Made by a program: the position numbers and the translations under genes
In this document: in pieces, positions 33,755-42,878 of the stretch
Layout of the letters: each line of letters starts with the position of its first letter
Position numbering within the stretch: the stretch's first letter is position 1
Notes under the pieces: generated by a model
The model's input: only the letters and a program-made list of their open reading frames with translations
Told to the model about the DNA's origin: nothing
The model's database searches: none
Origin: JAVBMU01 sp031552185
GTDB lineage: Bacteria; Actinomycetota; Actinomycetes; Actinomycetales; Cellulomonadaceae
Assembly: GCA_031552185.1 (NCBI GenBank)
Contig: JAVBMU010000100.1
Coordinates: 1-64,000, forward strand
DNA: 64,000 nucleotides
Reading direction: 5' to 3'

Positions 33755-34675
33755 TCATGGCGCGAGCCGCCCGCCTGATCCCGGCCCGCCGCCGGGCCCG
33801 CTGACCCGAGTCGCCCAGAACGCTACCGCCGACGCCGCCGCGACATTGAGCGAGTCCACGCCGCCCGCCATCGGGATCCGAACCACGACGTCGGCCGCGG
33901 CCAGCGCCGCGCGGCTGAGCCCGTCGCCCTCGGTGCCCAGCACGAGCGCGAGCCGCTCCGGGGGCCGCGCCGCAAACTCGTCCAGGGTCACGTCGTCGTC
34001 GGCCAACGCGAGTGCGGCGACGGCGAAGCCCCGGCTGCGGACCTCGGCCAGCCCCGCGGGCCAGGCCGTCAGGCGCGTCCACGGCACCTGGAAGACGGTC
34101 CCCATCGAGACCCGGACCGACCGCCGGTACAGCGGGTCGCCGCAACTCGGCGAGACCAGCACGGCGTCGACCCCCAGCGCGGCCGCACTGCGAAAAACGG
34201 CCCCGACGTTCGTGTGATCGACAATGTCCTCCAGCACCGCGACGCGCCGCGCGCCGGCTCCACCGCGCGCGCCGGCGAGCACCTCGCCGACGTCGGGCAA
34301 CGGCGGGCGGTGCATCGCCGCGATGGCGCCGCGATGCAGATGGAACCCGGTGATGGCGGTCAGGACCTCCGGCGCGCCGAGGTAGACCGGCACCGGTTCG
34401 CCGGTGCCGCCGGGACCGTCGTCGGGCCCGAGCCCGGCGATCAGCCCAGCGAGGTCATCGAGCCAACGTGGCGCCATCAGAAAGGATCGGGGCCGGTGCC
34501 CGGCGGCCAGAGCCCGCCGGATCACCTGCGTGGACTCGGCCAGGTAGAGCCCGCGCTCGGGCTCGAGCCGGGACCGCAGCGCGACCTCCGTGAGCCGCGT
34601 GTAGGCGGCGACGCGCGAGTCGCCCGGATCCGTCACGAACTCGATCCGCAACGAATCGACAGGAGGGCCAGTCAC
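33755..34675 (-). CDS. TrmH/SpoU-family RNA methyltransferase
   Basis: A 306-residue SPOUT-class 2'-O-ribose methyltransferase. An N-terminal substrate-binding region (LAESTQVIRRALAAG) is followed by the SPOUT motifs NVGAVFRSAAALG, LVLGTEGDGLS and IPMAGGVDSLNVAAA. The RNA target is unknown (rRNA or tRNA). The GTG at 34675 overlaps the upstream MFS stop. Its last residues, GPGSGGRLAP, are encoded antisense to the ATPase relic at 33769-33808. Confidence 0.9.
   Translation of the reverse strand: MTGPPVDSLRIEFVTDPGDSRVAAYTRLTEVALRSRLEPERGLYLAESTQVIRRALAAGHRPRSFLMAPRWLDDLAGLIAGLGPDDGPGGTGEPVPVYLGAPEVLTAITGFHLHRGAIAAMHRPPLPDVGEVLAGARGGAGARRVAVLEDIVDHTNVGAVFRSAAALGVDAVLVSPSCGDPLYRRSVRVSMGTVFQVPWTRLTAWPAGLAEVRSRGFAVAALALADDDVTLDEFAARPPERLALVLGTEGDGLSRAALAAADVVVRIPMAGGVDSLNVAAASAVAFWATRVSGPGGGPGSGGRLAP
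33769..33808 (+). pseudogene. relic of a P-type ATPase 3' end
   Basis: Thirty-five of 40 bases match the 3' end of the ATPase at 32927-32966. In frame it reads AARLIPARRRAR and stops, next to ARLIPARRRER of the ATPase. The differences are mainly at third codon positions, so both were probably once coding. The relic and the ATPase end flank vapBC. Confidence 0.5.
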
Positions 34676-35952
34676 GCCCTCATTGTCCCCGACCCGCGCC
34701 GGCGCCTCAGCACCACCCGCACCAGCGCCCCGAGACCCACCACGAGGAGCGTCACCGCCGCGACCGCGGCGAATGAACTCCCCGCGCCGTGCCGGTCAAT
34801 GGCAATCCCGGCGAGCGGCGACCCGATCGCCCCGCCGAGCGTGAACGCGGTGCCCTGCCAGCCCATGACCTCGCCGCGCCGGTCCTCAGGCACCTGGTGA
34901 GTGAGGGACTCCGCGGCGGCCGTGATGGTCGGGGCGCACAGGAGCCCTGCGATCAGCAGGAGCACCATGAGGATCGGCAGGTTGCCGGCCAGGGCGAGCG
35001 GTGCTGTCACCAGGCCCAGAATCCCGGCCAGCACGAGCGGGTCGGCCGACCGGTGCATCGCCCCGTACAGCAGGCCGCCAAGGGCGGACCCCGCGCACCA
35101 GGCTCCGTACGCCCAAGCCAGCGCGCCGGGTATGCCCAGTTCCTTCAGCAGCGCCAGGACGCCGACGTCGGTCCCGTTCACCGCCAGGCTGGCGATGACG
35201 GACACCGCGAGCACGACGACGACGCCGGGGGTCATCCAGGCTCCGCGCCGTCGAACCTTCGGTTCTGGCTGGGTGCCCACCCCCAGGCCCGCGGCGACGC
35301 CGCGGTCTACCGCTCCCCCGTCGACGGCGGCCGGCTCGTCCGCGGCGGCCGCCGAACGGGCCGGGGTATGCATCGGCGGGTTTTCGTACCACAGCACACC
35401 GAGGGCCGCGGCCGTCGCGATGCCGACCACAGCCAGCACGAGCGGCGCGCCGACCTGCATCGCGCACCAACCGCCCAGCGCGGGCCCGACCATGAAGATC
35501 AACTCGGTCGCGACCGCGTCGAGCGAGAACGCGGTTCGGCGCTCCGCAGGCGGCACCATGGCGGCGAGGGCCTTGCGGGTCACGCTGAATATCGGCGGCG
35601 CGAACAGCCCGGCCCCCACGACCACCGGGAACAGCGCCCAATACGGCACCACCCCCGCCAGCGGCCACGCGATCGCCTGGGCGAAGATCGTGGGCAGGAT
35701 GGCCCGGCGCAGGCCCAGCCGGTCCACCAATCGGCCGCGCCACGGCCCACTGATGCCCATCCCGATGGTGAAGCATGCGACCGCTGCACCGGCCTCTCCC
35801 CAGCTGCGGTGCAGCGTGTAAACGACGTCGTAGGTCAGCACCAAGTTCGCGGCCGAGAACGGAAGCCGGGCGATCATGGCCACCACGATCAGCCGCCGCA
35901 CATCCGCCCGGTGCCAGACGGCGGCGTAGGCGGACGAGATCACGGCGGCCAT
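34672..35952 (-). CDS. MFS transporter
   Basis: A 426-residue major facilitator protein with about 12 membrane segments. SGPWRGRLVDRLGLRRA carries the loop motif after TM2. A hydrophilic Ala/Asp-rich loop (about 200-240) separates the halves. It resembles drug or metabolite exporters, with no specific substrate visible. I chose the ATG at 35952; frames further upstream lack support. It overlaps the methyltransferase by GTGA. Confidence 0.85.
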   Translation of the reverse strand: MAAVISSAYAAVWHRADVRRLIVVAMIARLPFSAANLVLTYDVVYTLHRSWGEAGAAVACFTIGMGISGPWRGRLVDRLGLRRAILPTIFAQAIAWPLAGVVPYWALFPVVVGAGLFAPPIFSVTRKALAAMVPPAERRTAFSLDAVATELIFMVGPALGGWCAMQVGAPLVLAVVGIATAAALGVLWYENPPMHTPARSAAAADEPAAVDGGAVDRGVAAGLGVGTQPEPKVRRRGAWMTPGVVVVLAVSVIASLAVNGTDVGVLALLKELGIPGALAWAYGAWCAGSALGGLLYGAMHRSADPLVLAGILGLVTAPLALAGNLPILMVLLLIAGLLCAPTITAAAESLTHQVPEDRRGEVMGWQGTAFTLGGAIGSPLAGIAIDRHGAGSSFAAVAAVTLLVVGLGALVRVVLRRRRGSGTMRA

Positions 35953-36128
35953 CGTCTCCGGCCGACCGGCCCGTCGGCAAGCGAATAAACGGCCCCGGCG
36001 CAAAGGCCCAAGGGTCCTGACCGCGCAGACCGGCCAAATACCGAACGCACGGTGATCCACTCACAGTTCGGGCGGATCACCGCACGTTCGTCGGACGCCC
36101 TGGTGGGGTCCCTTGCCGCGCCCGCGGG

Positions 36129-38255
36129 TCAGCGCCGCAGGGGGGCCAGTTCCTCGGCGTCGCGCGTCACCGGCGCCGCGAACTGACTCTCATACAACCG
36201 CGCGTACGCGCCGCCCGCCGTCAGCAACTCCTCGTGCGTGCCCTGCTCCACGATGGCACCGTGCTCCATCACGATGATCACGTCCGCGTCCCGGATGGTC
36301 GAGAGCCGGTGCGCGATCACGAACGAGGTCCGGCCGCTGCGCAGGGTGGCCATCGCCTGCTGGACGAGGACCTCGGTGCGGGTGTCCACCGAGCTGGTCG
36401 CCTCGTCCAGAATGAGGATGGCCGGGTCGGCGAGGAAGGCCCGCGCGATCGTGAGCAACTGCTTCTCCCCAGCGCTGACCGACGAGCCCTCGTCGTCGAG
36501 CACCGTGGCGTAGCCCTCGGGCAGGTGCCGGACGAATTGGTCGACGTGCGTCGCCCGCGTCGCAGCCAGGAACTGCTCCTCGGTCACCTCCACCCCGTCC
36601 GGGACGCCGTAGCGCAGGTTCTCCTCGATCGTGCCCTTGAACAGCCAGGTGTCCTGCAGCACCATCCCGATGTCGGAGCGCAGGCCGGCCCGGGCCATCG
36701 CCCGGGTGTCGACGCCGTCGAGCGTGATCCGGCCGCCGTCGACCTCGTAGAACCGCATGATGAGGTTGACGAGGGTGGTCTTGCCCGCCCCGGTCGGCCC
36801 GACGATCGCGATCGTCCGGCCGGGTTCGGCGACCAGGTCGAGGCGCTCGATGAGGGTAACCTCCGGATCGTAGGAGAACGAGACGTCCTCGAACGCGATC
36901 CGCCCGCGCACGGGGTCGACCTTCTCGGCCGGCACCGGGTCGGCCTCCTGCTCCGGCGCGTCGAGCAGTTCGAACACGCGCTCCGCAGAGGCGACGCCGG
37001 ACTGCATCAGGTTCATCATGGAGGCGATCTGGGTGATCGGTTGCGTGAACTGGCGCGAGTACTGAATGAACGCCTGGACGTCGCCCAGCGTCATCGTGCC
37101 GGAGGCCACCTTCAGGCCGCCGACTACCGCGACGACGACGTAGTTGAGGTTCGCGACGAAGCCCATCACGGGCTGGATGGTCCCGGAGATGAATTGCGCC
37201 TTGAAGGACGCCTCGTAGAGCTGGGCATTCTCCCGCTCGAAGGTCGCGGCGGCCTCGGCCTGGCGGCCGTACACCTTGACCAGCGTGTGCCCGGAGTACA
37301 TCTCCTCGATGTGGGCGTTCAGCTTGCCGGTCGCGGCCCACTGCTGAATGAATTGCGGCTGGGACCGCTTGGCGATCAGCACCGTGACCAGCACGGACAG
37401 CGGAACCGTGACCAGGGCGACGATGGCCAGGACCCACGAGATCCAGAACATCATGATCAGCACGCCGACGACGGTCAGCGCCGAGGTGATCAGTTGCGCC
37501 AAGGTCTGGGTCATCGTCATCGCGATGTTGTCGATGTCGTTCGTCACCCGGGACAGGATCTCGCCGGGTTGCTGCTTGTCGAAGTAGGACAGCGGCAGGC
37601 GGGAGAGCTTTGTTTCGACGTCGTCCCGCAGGTTCCGCATGGTCCGTTGGACCACGCCGGCGGTGATCCGCGCCGAGAGCCAGGCGAACAGCGACGAGCC
37701 GACGTAGACCCCGAGGACGACGAGAATGATCACGGCGAGGGCGTCGAAGTCGATGCCCTGGCCCGGGACCACGTTCTTCATCCCGGAGAACACATCCGCA
37801 AGCCGACCCTGACCGCTGTTTCGCATTATCTCGAGCAGTTGGGCCGTGGTGGTGTCCGCCAGCAGGTTGTACTGCTGAATTGCCTCGCCCATCATCTTGC
37901 CGCCGACGCCATCGAAGATGATGTTCGTCGCCTGGCCGAGCAGTTTGGGGCCGACCACGGCCAAGGCGACCGAGAACACCGCGAACGCCCCGATGAAGGC
38001 GAGGCCGATCCGCTCGGGGCGGAGCCGAACCAATAGGCGCCGCACCGTGCCCCTGAAGTCCATCGCCTTCTCGCCCGGCATCCCCATGCCGCCGTGCGGG
38101 CCGCCGCCAAAACCGCGCCGGGCGGGCGCCTTCGGCGTCCTGGCCGCGGCCTCCGCGGGCGCGGCCTCCGCGGCCTCGGCGGGCGCGGCGTCGCCGCTCG
38201 GGGCCGCCTGGGCGTCGGACGCCTCGCTCGGCGGCATCTGGTCCGGCCGGCTCAT
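36129..38255 (-). CDS. ABC exporter subunit, consensus ATPase half
   Basis: A 708-residue half-transporter with six membrane helices and a C-terminal ATPase. Walker A is GPTGAGKT, the signature is SAGEKQLLTIARA (degenerate, A instead of G), and Walker B ILILDEATSSVD has the catalytic glutamate. An N-terminal extension of about 65 residues is Ala/Pro/Glu-rich. It overlaps the partner subunit by 4 bp. With that partner it forms an asymmetric heterodimeric multidrug-type exporter (TmrAB/TM287-288 class). Confidence 0.9.
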   Translation of the reverse strand: MSRPDQMPPSEASDAQAAPSGDAAPAEAAEAAPAEAAARTPKAPARRGFGGGPHGGMGMPGEKAMDFRGTVRRLLVRLRPERIGLAFIGAFAVFSVALAVVGPKLLGQATNIIFDGVGGKMMGEAIQQYNLLADTTTAQLLEIMRNSGQGRLADVFSGMKNVVPGQGIDFDALAVIILVVLGVYVGSSLFAWLSARITAGVVQRTMRNLRDDVETKLSRLPLSYFDKQQPGEILSRVTNDIDNIAMTMTQTLAQLITSALTVVGVLIMMFWISWVLAIVALVTVPLSVLVTVLIAKRSQPQFIQQWAATGKLNAHIEEMYSGHTLVKVYGRQAEAAATFERENAQLYEASFKAQFISGTIQPVMGFVANLNYVVVAVVGGLKVASGTMTLGDVQAFIQYSRQFTQPITQIASMMNLMQSGVASAERVFELLDAPEQEADPVPAEKVDPVRGRIAFEDVSFSYDPEVTLIERLDLVAEPGRTIAIVGPTGAGKTTLVNLIMRFYEVDGGRITLDGVDTRAMARAGLRSDIGMVLQDTWLFKGTIEENLRYGVPDGVEVTEEQFLAATRATHVDQFVRHLPEGYATVLDDEGSSVSAGEKQLLTIARAFLADPAILILDEATSSVDTRTEVLVQQAMATLRSGRTSFVIAHRLSTIRDADVIIVMEHGAIVEQGTHEELLTAGGAYARLYESQFAAPVTRDAEELAPLRR

Positions 38256-39985
38256 GCCGCCTCCTCGATCGAAAGCTGGGAATACACGATCTCTTGGTAC
38301 GTCTCGTTGGTCTCGAGCAGTTCGGCGTGAGTGCCGCACCCGACGATCCGGCCCTCATCCAGGACCAGAATCTGGTCGGCGCCGCGGATCGTGGCGACGC
38401 GTTGCGCGACGACGATCACGGTCGAGCGGCGCGTCCAGGGCGCCAGGTCGGCCCGCAGCCGTGCGTCCGTCGCGTAGTCGAGCGCCGAGAACGAGTCGTC
38501 GAACAGGTAAATCTCCGGCGCGCGCACGACGGCCCGGGCGATGGCCAGGCGTTGGCGCTGGCCGCCGGAGAAGTTGGTGCCGCCCTGGGCCACGGGGGCG
38601 TCCAGGCCGGCGTCCAGCGCCGCCACGAAGTCGCGTGCCTGGGCGATCTCGAGCGCCTGCCACAGTTCCTCGTCGGTCGCGTCCCGCTTGCCGTACCGCA
38701 GGTTGTCCGCGATCGTCCCGGAGAACAGGTACGCCTTCTGCGGCACCAATCCGATCAGGGAGCCGAGGTCGGCCTCCGACAGCGCCCGGATGTCGGTGCC
38801 GTCGATGCGGACGGTGCCGCCCGTGACGTCGAACAGCCGCGGGATCAGGTTCAGCAGCGTCGTCTTGCCGGCCCCGGTAGAGCCGATGATGGCCGTGGTG
38901 CGGCCCGGCTCGGCGCGGAACGACACGTGATGCAGCACAGCCCCCTCGGCGCCGGGGTAACGGAATTCGACGTCGTCGAACTCGACCACGCCGGCCCGGG
39001 TGGTCAATGGTGTCGGTTCGGGGGGCGGCGCCACCGAGGACTGCGTGTCCAGGACCTCGCAGATCCGCTCGGCGCAGACGGACGCCCGCGGGATCATCAC
39101 GAACATCATCGAGGACATCATCACGGCCATCAGGATGTACATGAGGTAGGTGATGAAGGCCGACAATGACCCGATCTCCATGGCCCCGGAGTCGATCTGC
39201 TCGGCGCCGAACCACTGCACGGCGAGGGTGGAGCAGTTCATGATCAGCATCACCATCGGGAACATCAGCGCCATCAGCCGGCCGGAGGCCAGCGACGTCT
39301 CGAAGAGCCGGGTATTCGCGACGCCGAACCGCTCGGCCTCCCGCCGCTCCCGGACAAACGCCCGGATCACCCGGATGCCGTTGATCTGCTCGCGCAGCAC
39401 GGCGTTGATGGCATCGATGCGCACCTGCATCTTGCGGAAGTACGGCACCATGCGGGTCACGATGACGCCGACCACGACGCCCAGGATCGGCACGATAATG
39501 AGCAGCAGGCCGGACAGCGTCACGTTCTCGCGCAGCGCCATGATCACGCCGCCCACCAGCATGATCGGCGCCATCACCATCACCGTGAAGGTCATCAGGG
39601 TGACCATCTGCACTTGCTGGATGTCGTTCGTCGTCCGCGTGATCAGCGACGGCGCGCCGAACGTGCCGATCTCCCGGGCGGAGAACGTCTGCACGTGGGA
39701 GAACAACCCGGCGCGCAGATCGCGGCCGAAGGCCATCGCCACTTTGGCGCCGAAGTAGACGGCCACGACGGCGCAGACGATCTGCCCCAGACTGACCGAC
39801 AGCATGCCGGCGCCGGTGCGCAGAATGTAGTTCGTGTCGCCCTGCGTGACGCCCCTGTTGATGATGTCGGCATTCAGGCTGGGCAAATAGAGATTGGCAA
39901 TCGTCTGGGCCAGTTGCAGCACCATCACAATGGTGACCGGCCAGACGTACGGGCGCAGGTACGTCCGCAGTAGGCGGATGAGCAT
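38252..39985 (-). CDS. ABC exporter subunit, degenerate Walker B
   Basis: A 577-residue half-transporter with six membrane helices and a C-terminal ATPase. Walker A is GSTGAGKT and the signature SGGQRQRLAIARA is standard, but Walker B reads IYLFDDSFSALD, with aspartate in place of the catalytic glutamate. This is the hallmark of the non-hydrolysing site of heterodimeric exporters. It lies between the TetR gene and its partner in one operon. Confidence 0.9.
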   Translation of the reverse strand: MLIRLLRTYLRPYVWPVTIVMVLQLAQTIANLYLPSLNADIINRGVTQGDTNYILRTGAGMLSVSLGQIVCAVVAVYFGAKVAMAFGRDLRAGLFSHVQTFSAREIGTFGAPSLITRTTNDIQQVQMVTLMTFTVMVMAPIMLVGGVIMALRENVTLSGLLLIIVPILGVVVGVIVTRMVPYFRKMQVRIDAINAVLREQINGIRVIRAFVRERREAERFGVANTRLFETSLASGRLMALMFPMVMLIMNCSTLAVQWFGAEQIDSGAMEIGSLSAFITYLMYILMAVMMSSMMFVMIPRASVCAERICEVLDTQSSVAPPPEPTPLTTRAGVVEFDDVEFRYPGAEGAVLHHVSFRAEPGRTTAIIGSTGAGKTTLLNLIPRLFDVTGGTVRIDGTDIRALSEADLGSLIGLVPQKAYLFSGTIADNLRYGKRDATDEELWQALEIAQARDFVAALDAGLDAPVAQGGTNFSGGQRQRLAIARAVVRAPEIYLFDDSFSALDYATDARLRADLAPWTRRSTVIVVAQRVATIRGADQILVLDEGRIVGCGTHAELLETNETYQEIVYSQLSIEEAA

Positions 39986-40057
39986 GTGTACTCCGACGGG
40001 TGGTAGTCGGGCCCGCGAATCTCGCGGGCCGCCGGTGGTTGCGCTGGGGCGGCGGGC

Positions 40058-40747
40058 TCAGTCGGCCGGCGCGCCCTGGTGGGCGCCGGGCTGAACGTCG
40101 GGATGAACGCCGTGCTGAACGCCGCGCAGGACGACGTCGACGATCTCCTCCTCGTCGAGCCTCGCGCCCTGCGGCGTCGGGGGCAAGGCGTTTCCGAAGA
40201 GCAGGGAGACCAGGATGCGAGCCGCTTGCTGCGGGGTGACCCGCAGGTGGGCCTGATACGCGGCGAGCCGATCGGCGACGGCGGCGGCGAGCAACTCGCC
40301 GGCCCGGCGATCCTTGTCGCCGTGGAAGGGTGCCCCGCCCTTCTCGCCGGCGGCCGGCGGCGGCCCGTGCCCGCTGTGGTCCCCGTGCCCGCTGTGGTCG
40401 CGGAGCACGTGGTGCGCGGCGCCCATGACACCCATCGTGACCGTCAGCCGGGCGGTCAGCAGTCGCACGATGCCGATCATGGCCGCCCGCAGATCGCCCT
40501 CTGCGGGCGCTTCGCGCAGCGCGACGATGGTGGGCAGGGGGTCGATCGCCGCGCGTACCGCGCACCGCACCAACTCGTCCTTGTCCTCAAAGACGCGAAA
40601 GAGCGTCCCCTCGGCGACTCCGGCCGCAAGCGCGATCTGCCGGGTGGTCACGCCGGCCCCGTGCTCGACCAGCAGGGGAACGGTCGCCGCGATGATGGCG
40701 CTTCGTCGGTCGTCCCGGCCGAGGGGCCGGGCGCGGGTCGTTGTCAC
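40058..40747 (-). CDS. TetR-family regulator of the ABC exporter
   Basis: A 229-residue TetR-family repressor. The helix-turn-helix is GVTTRQIALAAGVAEGTLFRVFEDKDEL (about 30-57). The ligand domain has a His/Gly-rich segment (HSGHGDHSGHG) near 115-125. I chose the GTG at 40747, because a TACGAT -10 ends 6 nt before it (leaderless). A dyad TGAGTGAG-N2-CTCACTCA lies just upstream and overlaps the -35 position, so it is autoregulated. It heads the exporter operon. Confidence 0.85.
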   Translation of the reverse strand: MTTTRARPLGRDDRRSAIIAATVPLLVEHGAGVTTRQIALAAGVAEGTLFRVFEDKDELVRCAVRAAIDPLPTIVALREAPAEGDLRAAMIGIVRLLTARLTVTMGVMGAAHHVLRDHSGHGDHSGHGPPPAAGEKGGAPFHGDKDRRAGELLAAAVADRLAAYQAHLRVTPQQAARILVSLLFGNALPPTPQGARLDEEEIVDVVLRGVQHGVHPDVQPGAHQGAPAD

Positions 40748-40753
40748 CGCGGT

Positions 40754-40759
40754 ATCGTA
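40754..40759 (-). promoter_or_regulatory. leaderless -10 of the tetR-exporter operon
   Basis: TACGAT (minus strand), then 6 nt, then GTG 40747. The -35 region falls inside the dyad at 40764-40781. Confidence 0.55.
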
Positions 40760-40763
40760 ACAC

Positions 40764-40781
40764 TGAGTGAGCACTCACTCA
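40764..40781 (-). promoter_or_regulatory. TetR operator
   Basis: TGAGTGAGCACTCACTCA has perfect 8-bp arms around CA. It overlaps the -35 of the tetR promoter. Two 18-bp repeats of CTCACTGTTTTCGGGRAC follow at 40778-40813 and repeat a half-site. Confidence 0.8.
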
Positions 40782-40813
40782 CTGTTTTCGGGAACCTCAC
40801 TGTTTTCGGGGAC
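40778..40813 (+). repeat. two tandem 18-bp repeats with TetR half-sites
   Basis: CTCACTGTTTTCGGGAAC and CTCACTGTTTTCGGGGAC are adjacent, and a third CTCACTG begins at 40814. The repeated CTCACT matches one arm of the TetR operator. Confidence 0.6.
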
Positions 40814-40913
40814 CTCACTGCTCTCCGGAGCCCGACGCCGAACGCGAGACCATCCGCCCCGATCGTATCGATCGAAGCGGATGGCCTCGCGTTGAAAACC
40901 GACCGGGCCGAGC

Positions 40914-42152
40914 CTACTGGCCGGGGCCGGGCGGGAAGGTCGGCGGCAGCCCGTATCGGGGGTCGTTCTCCGCCGGGGACGCCGGCGGCGGCAGCGGCCT
41001 CGGGGCGGGCGGACCCTGCGGCGGAGGCGGCGGCAGGTGGGCGCCGGGCCGCTGGCCGCGCTCGACGTCGGGGTCGAACGGCACGCCGGAACGCGTGCCC
41101 GAGCCGGTGGCGGCCGCCGTCGCGGCCTCAGCCTGCCGGCGCGCCTCGGCAAGTGCCTCGGCCGGGTCGGTGAGCGCCGGGGCACCGAAGCGCGCCCGGT
41201 CCCGGTCCCGTTCGCGGGCGGCCTCCCGGCTGAATTGCTCACCCGGGGCGATGGGCTCCGCGCCCCCGCCGCCGAATCCCTTGGCGATCGAACCGAGCGC
41301 GGCGGTGAATTCGGTCGGGACCACCCACAGCTTGCTGGCGCTGCCGTTCGCGATCTGCGGCAGCATCTGCAGGTACTGGTAGGCGAGCAGCTTGGGATCG
41401 GCGTCGCCCTCGTGGATGGCGTCGAAGACCTGGAGGATCGCGCGCGCCTCACCTTCGGCCCGCAGGATCCGCGACTGAGCGTCACCTTCGGCCCGCAGGA
41501 TCGCCGCCTGCTTCTCACCTTCGGCGGTGAGGATCTGCGAGGCCTTGACGCCCTCGGCGGTGAGGATGGCCGCTCGGCGGTCCCGCTCGGCGCGCATCTG
41601 CTGCTCCATGGAGCCTTGCACGCTGGGCGGCGGGTCGATGGACTTCAGCTCCACCCGGTTCACCCGGATGCCCCAGCGCCCGGTCGCCTCGTCGAGGACG
41701 CCGCGGAGCTGGCCGTTGATCTGGTCCCGGCTGGTCAGTGTCTGTTCGAGGTCCATCGACCCGATGACGTTACGCAGCGTCGTGACGGTCAACTGCTCGA
41801 TGGCGGTGATGTAGTTCGCAATTTCGTAGACCGCCGACTTGGGGTCCGTCACCTGGAAGTAGATGACGGTGTCGATGCTCACCACGAGGTTGTCGGACGT
41901 GATCACCGGTTGCGGCGGGAAGGAGACGACCTGCTCGCGCAGATCCACTCCCGCGCGCACCCGATCGATGAAGGGCACCAGGAGATGCAAACCGGGATCG
42001 AGCGTGCGCGAGTACCGGCCCAGCCGCTCGATGATCAGCGCGGCCGCCTGCGGAACAATCCGCACCGCCTTGACCAGGACGACGACGACGAAAATGAGGA
42101 GCAGGAACAGGACAAGATAGAGCACGACCGTGCCAGGACTGAGATCGTTCAT
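40914..42152 (-). CDS. SPFH/band 7 (stomatin-like) membrane protein
   Basis: A 412-residue stomatin/prohibitin-family protein. One N-terminal membrane helix (about 10-30) is followed by the SPFH domain (to about 210) and a coiled coil with repeated AEGE segments (about 200-250). The C-terminal 90 residues are Pro/Arg-rich and disordered. Such proteins form large cages that organise membrane microdomains and guide proteases. AAGGAG precedes the ATG at 42152. It is co-directed with the NfeD gene, its classical partner. Confidence 0.9.
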   Translation of the reverse strand: MNDLSPGTVVLYLVLFLLLIFVVVVLVKAVRIVPQAAALIIERLGRYSRTLDPGLHLLVPFIDRVRAGVDLREQVVSFPPQPVITSDNLVVSIDTVIYFQVTDPKSAVYEIANYITAIEQLTVTTLRNVIGSMDLEQTLTSRDQINGQLRGVLDEATGRWGIRVNRVELKSIDPPPSVQGSMEQQMRAERDRRAAILTAEGVKASQILTAEGEKQAAILRAEGDAQSRILRAEGEARAILQVFDAIHEGDADPKLLAYQYLQMLPQIANGSASKLWVVPTEFTAALGSIAKGFGGGGAEPIAPGEQFSREAARERDRDRARFGAPALTDPAEALAEARRQAEAATAAATGSGTRSGVPFDPDVERGQRPGAHLPPPPPQGPPAPRPLPPPASPAENDPRYGLPPTFPPGPGQ

Positions 42153-42232
42153 CAGTGCTCCTTCATGCGGCCGGGGCCACGTTGACCAGTGAATTGTTCG
42201 GCTGACGGTGCTCGACCGCACCGCGGGCGGTG

Positions 42233-42679
42233 CTACGGGGCGTCACGCACGGGAACCGCCCGCACCACCGCGGTCGCACCGTCGATCCGGATCACCTCGA
42301 CGTCGATGCCCACCGGGAGTTCGGGAGCGTCGTCCTCGGTGCGCGCCGACCACACTTCGCCGGCGAGCTTGATCCGCCCGTTCTGGTCGGTGATTCGATC
42401 CACCGCCACCGCCTTGCGGCCGACATGGGCCGCAGCATTCGTCTCCTCCAGCGGCACCCGCTTGCGCAAGTGCAGCAGGAGCCATGGCCGCAAAGCGGCG
42501 AGCAGAATCGCGCTCACGCCCGCGAAGACCAGGATCTGGAGCCACGTCGGAGCGCCCAACGCGCTGGCCAAAGCCGCCGCTAGGGCGCCGCCCGCAAACA
42601 TGATCAGGACCAGACTGACGGACAGAATCTCGACCACTGCGAAGACGAGTCCTGCCCCGACCCACAACAGCCAGTTCAC
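42233..42679 (-). CDS. NfeD-family membrane protein
   Basis: About 148 residues with two to three N-terminal membrane helices (about 3-70) and a C-terminal OB fold (about 85-145, KAVAVDRITDQNGRIKLAGEVW). It is the short NfeD type that partners SPFH proteins. I chose the GTG at 42679, which is 6 nt after AAGGAG; the upstream GTG at 42694 overlaps that site. The gap to the SPFH gene is about 80 bp. Confidence 0.85.
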   Translation of the reverse strand: MNWLLWVGAGLVFAVVEILSVSLVLIMFAGGALAAALASALGAPTWLQILVFAGVSAILLAALRPWLLLHLRKRVPLEETNAAAHVGRKAVAVDRITDQNGRIKLAGEVWSARTEDDAPELPVGIDVEVIRIDGATAVVRAVPVRDAP

Positions 42680-42878
42680 CGAGATCTCCTTCACGTTCAG
42701 GTAACGCCCACCCTACCGCGATCACCGCCCCCAACGTACCCTTTCACAAGGGCGAATACCGAAAAACCGGCCGTGATCGCGGCGGTCGGCGACGGCGGCG
42801 CCCCGGCGCTCGCTCCGCCCGGCAACCGGCCTGCACCGCCCTGCCACCGTCCCTGCCACCGCACGGCAACGTCCCGGG

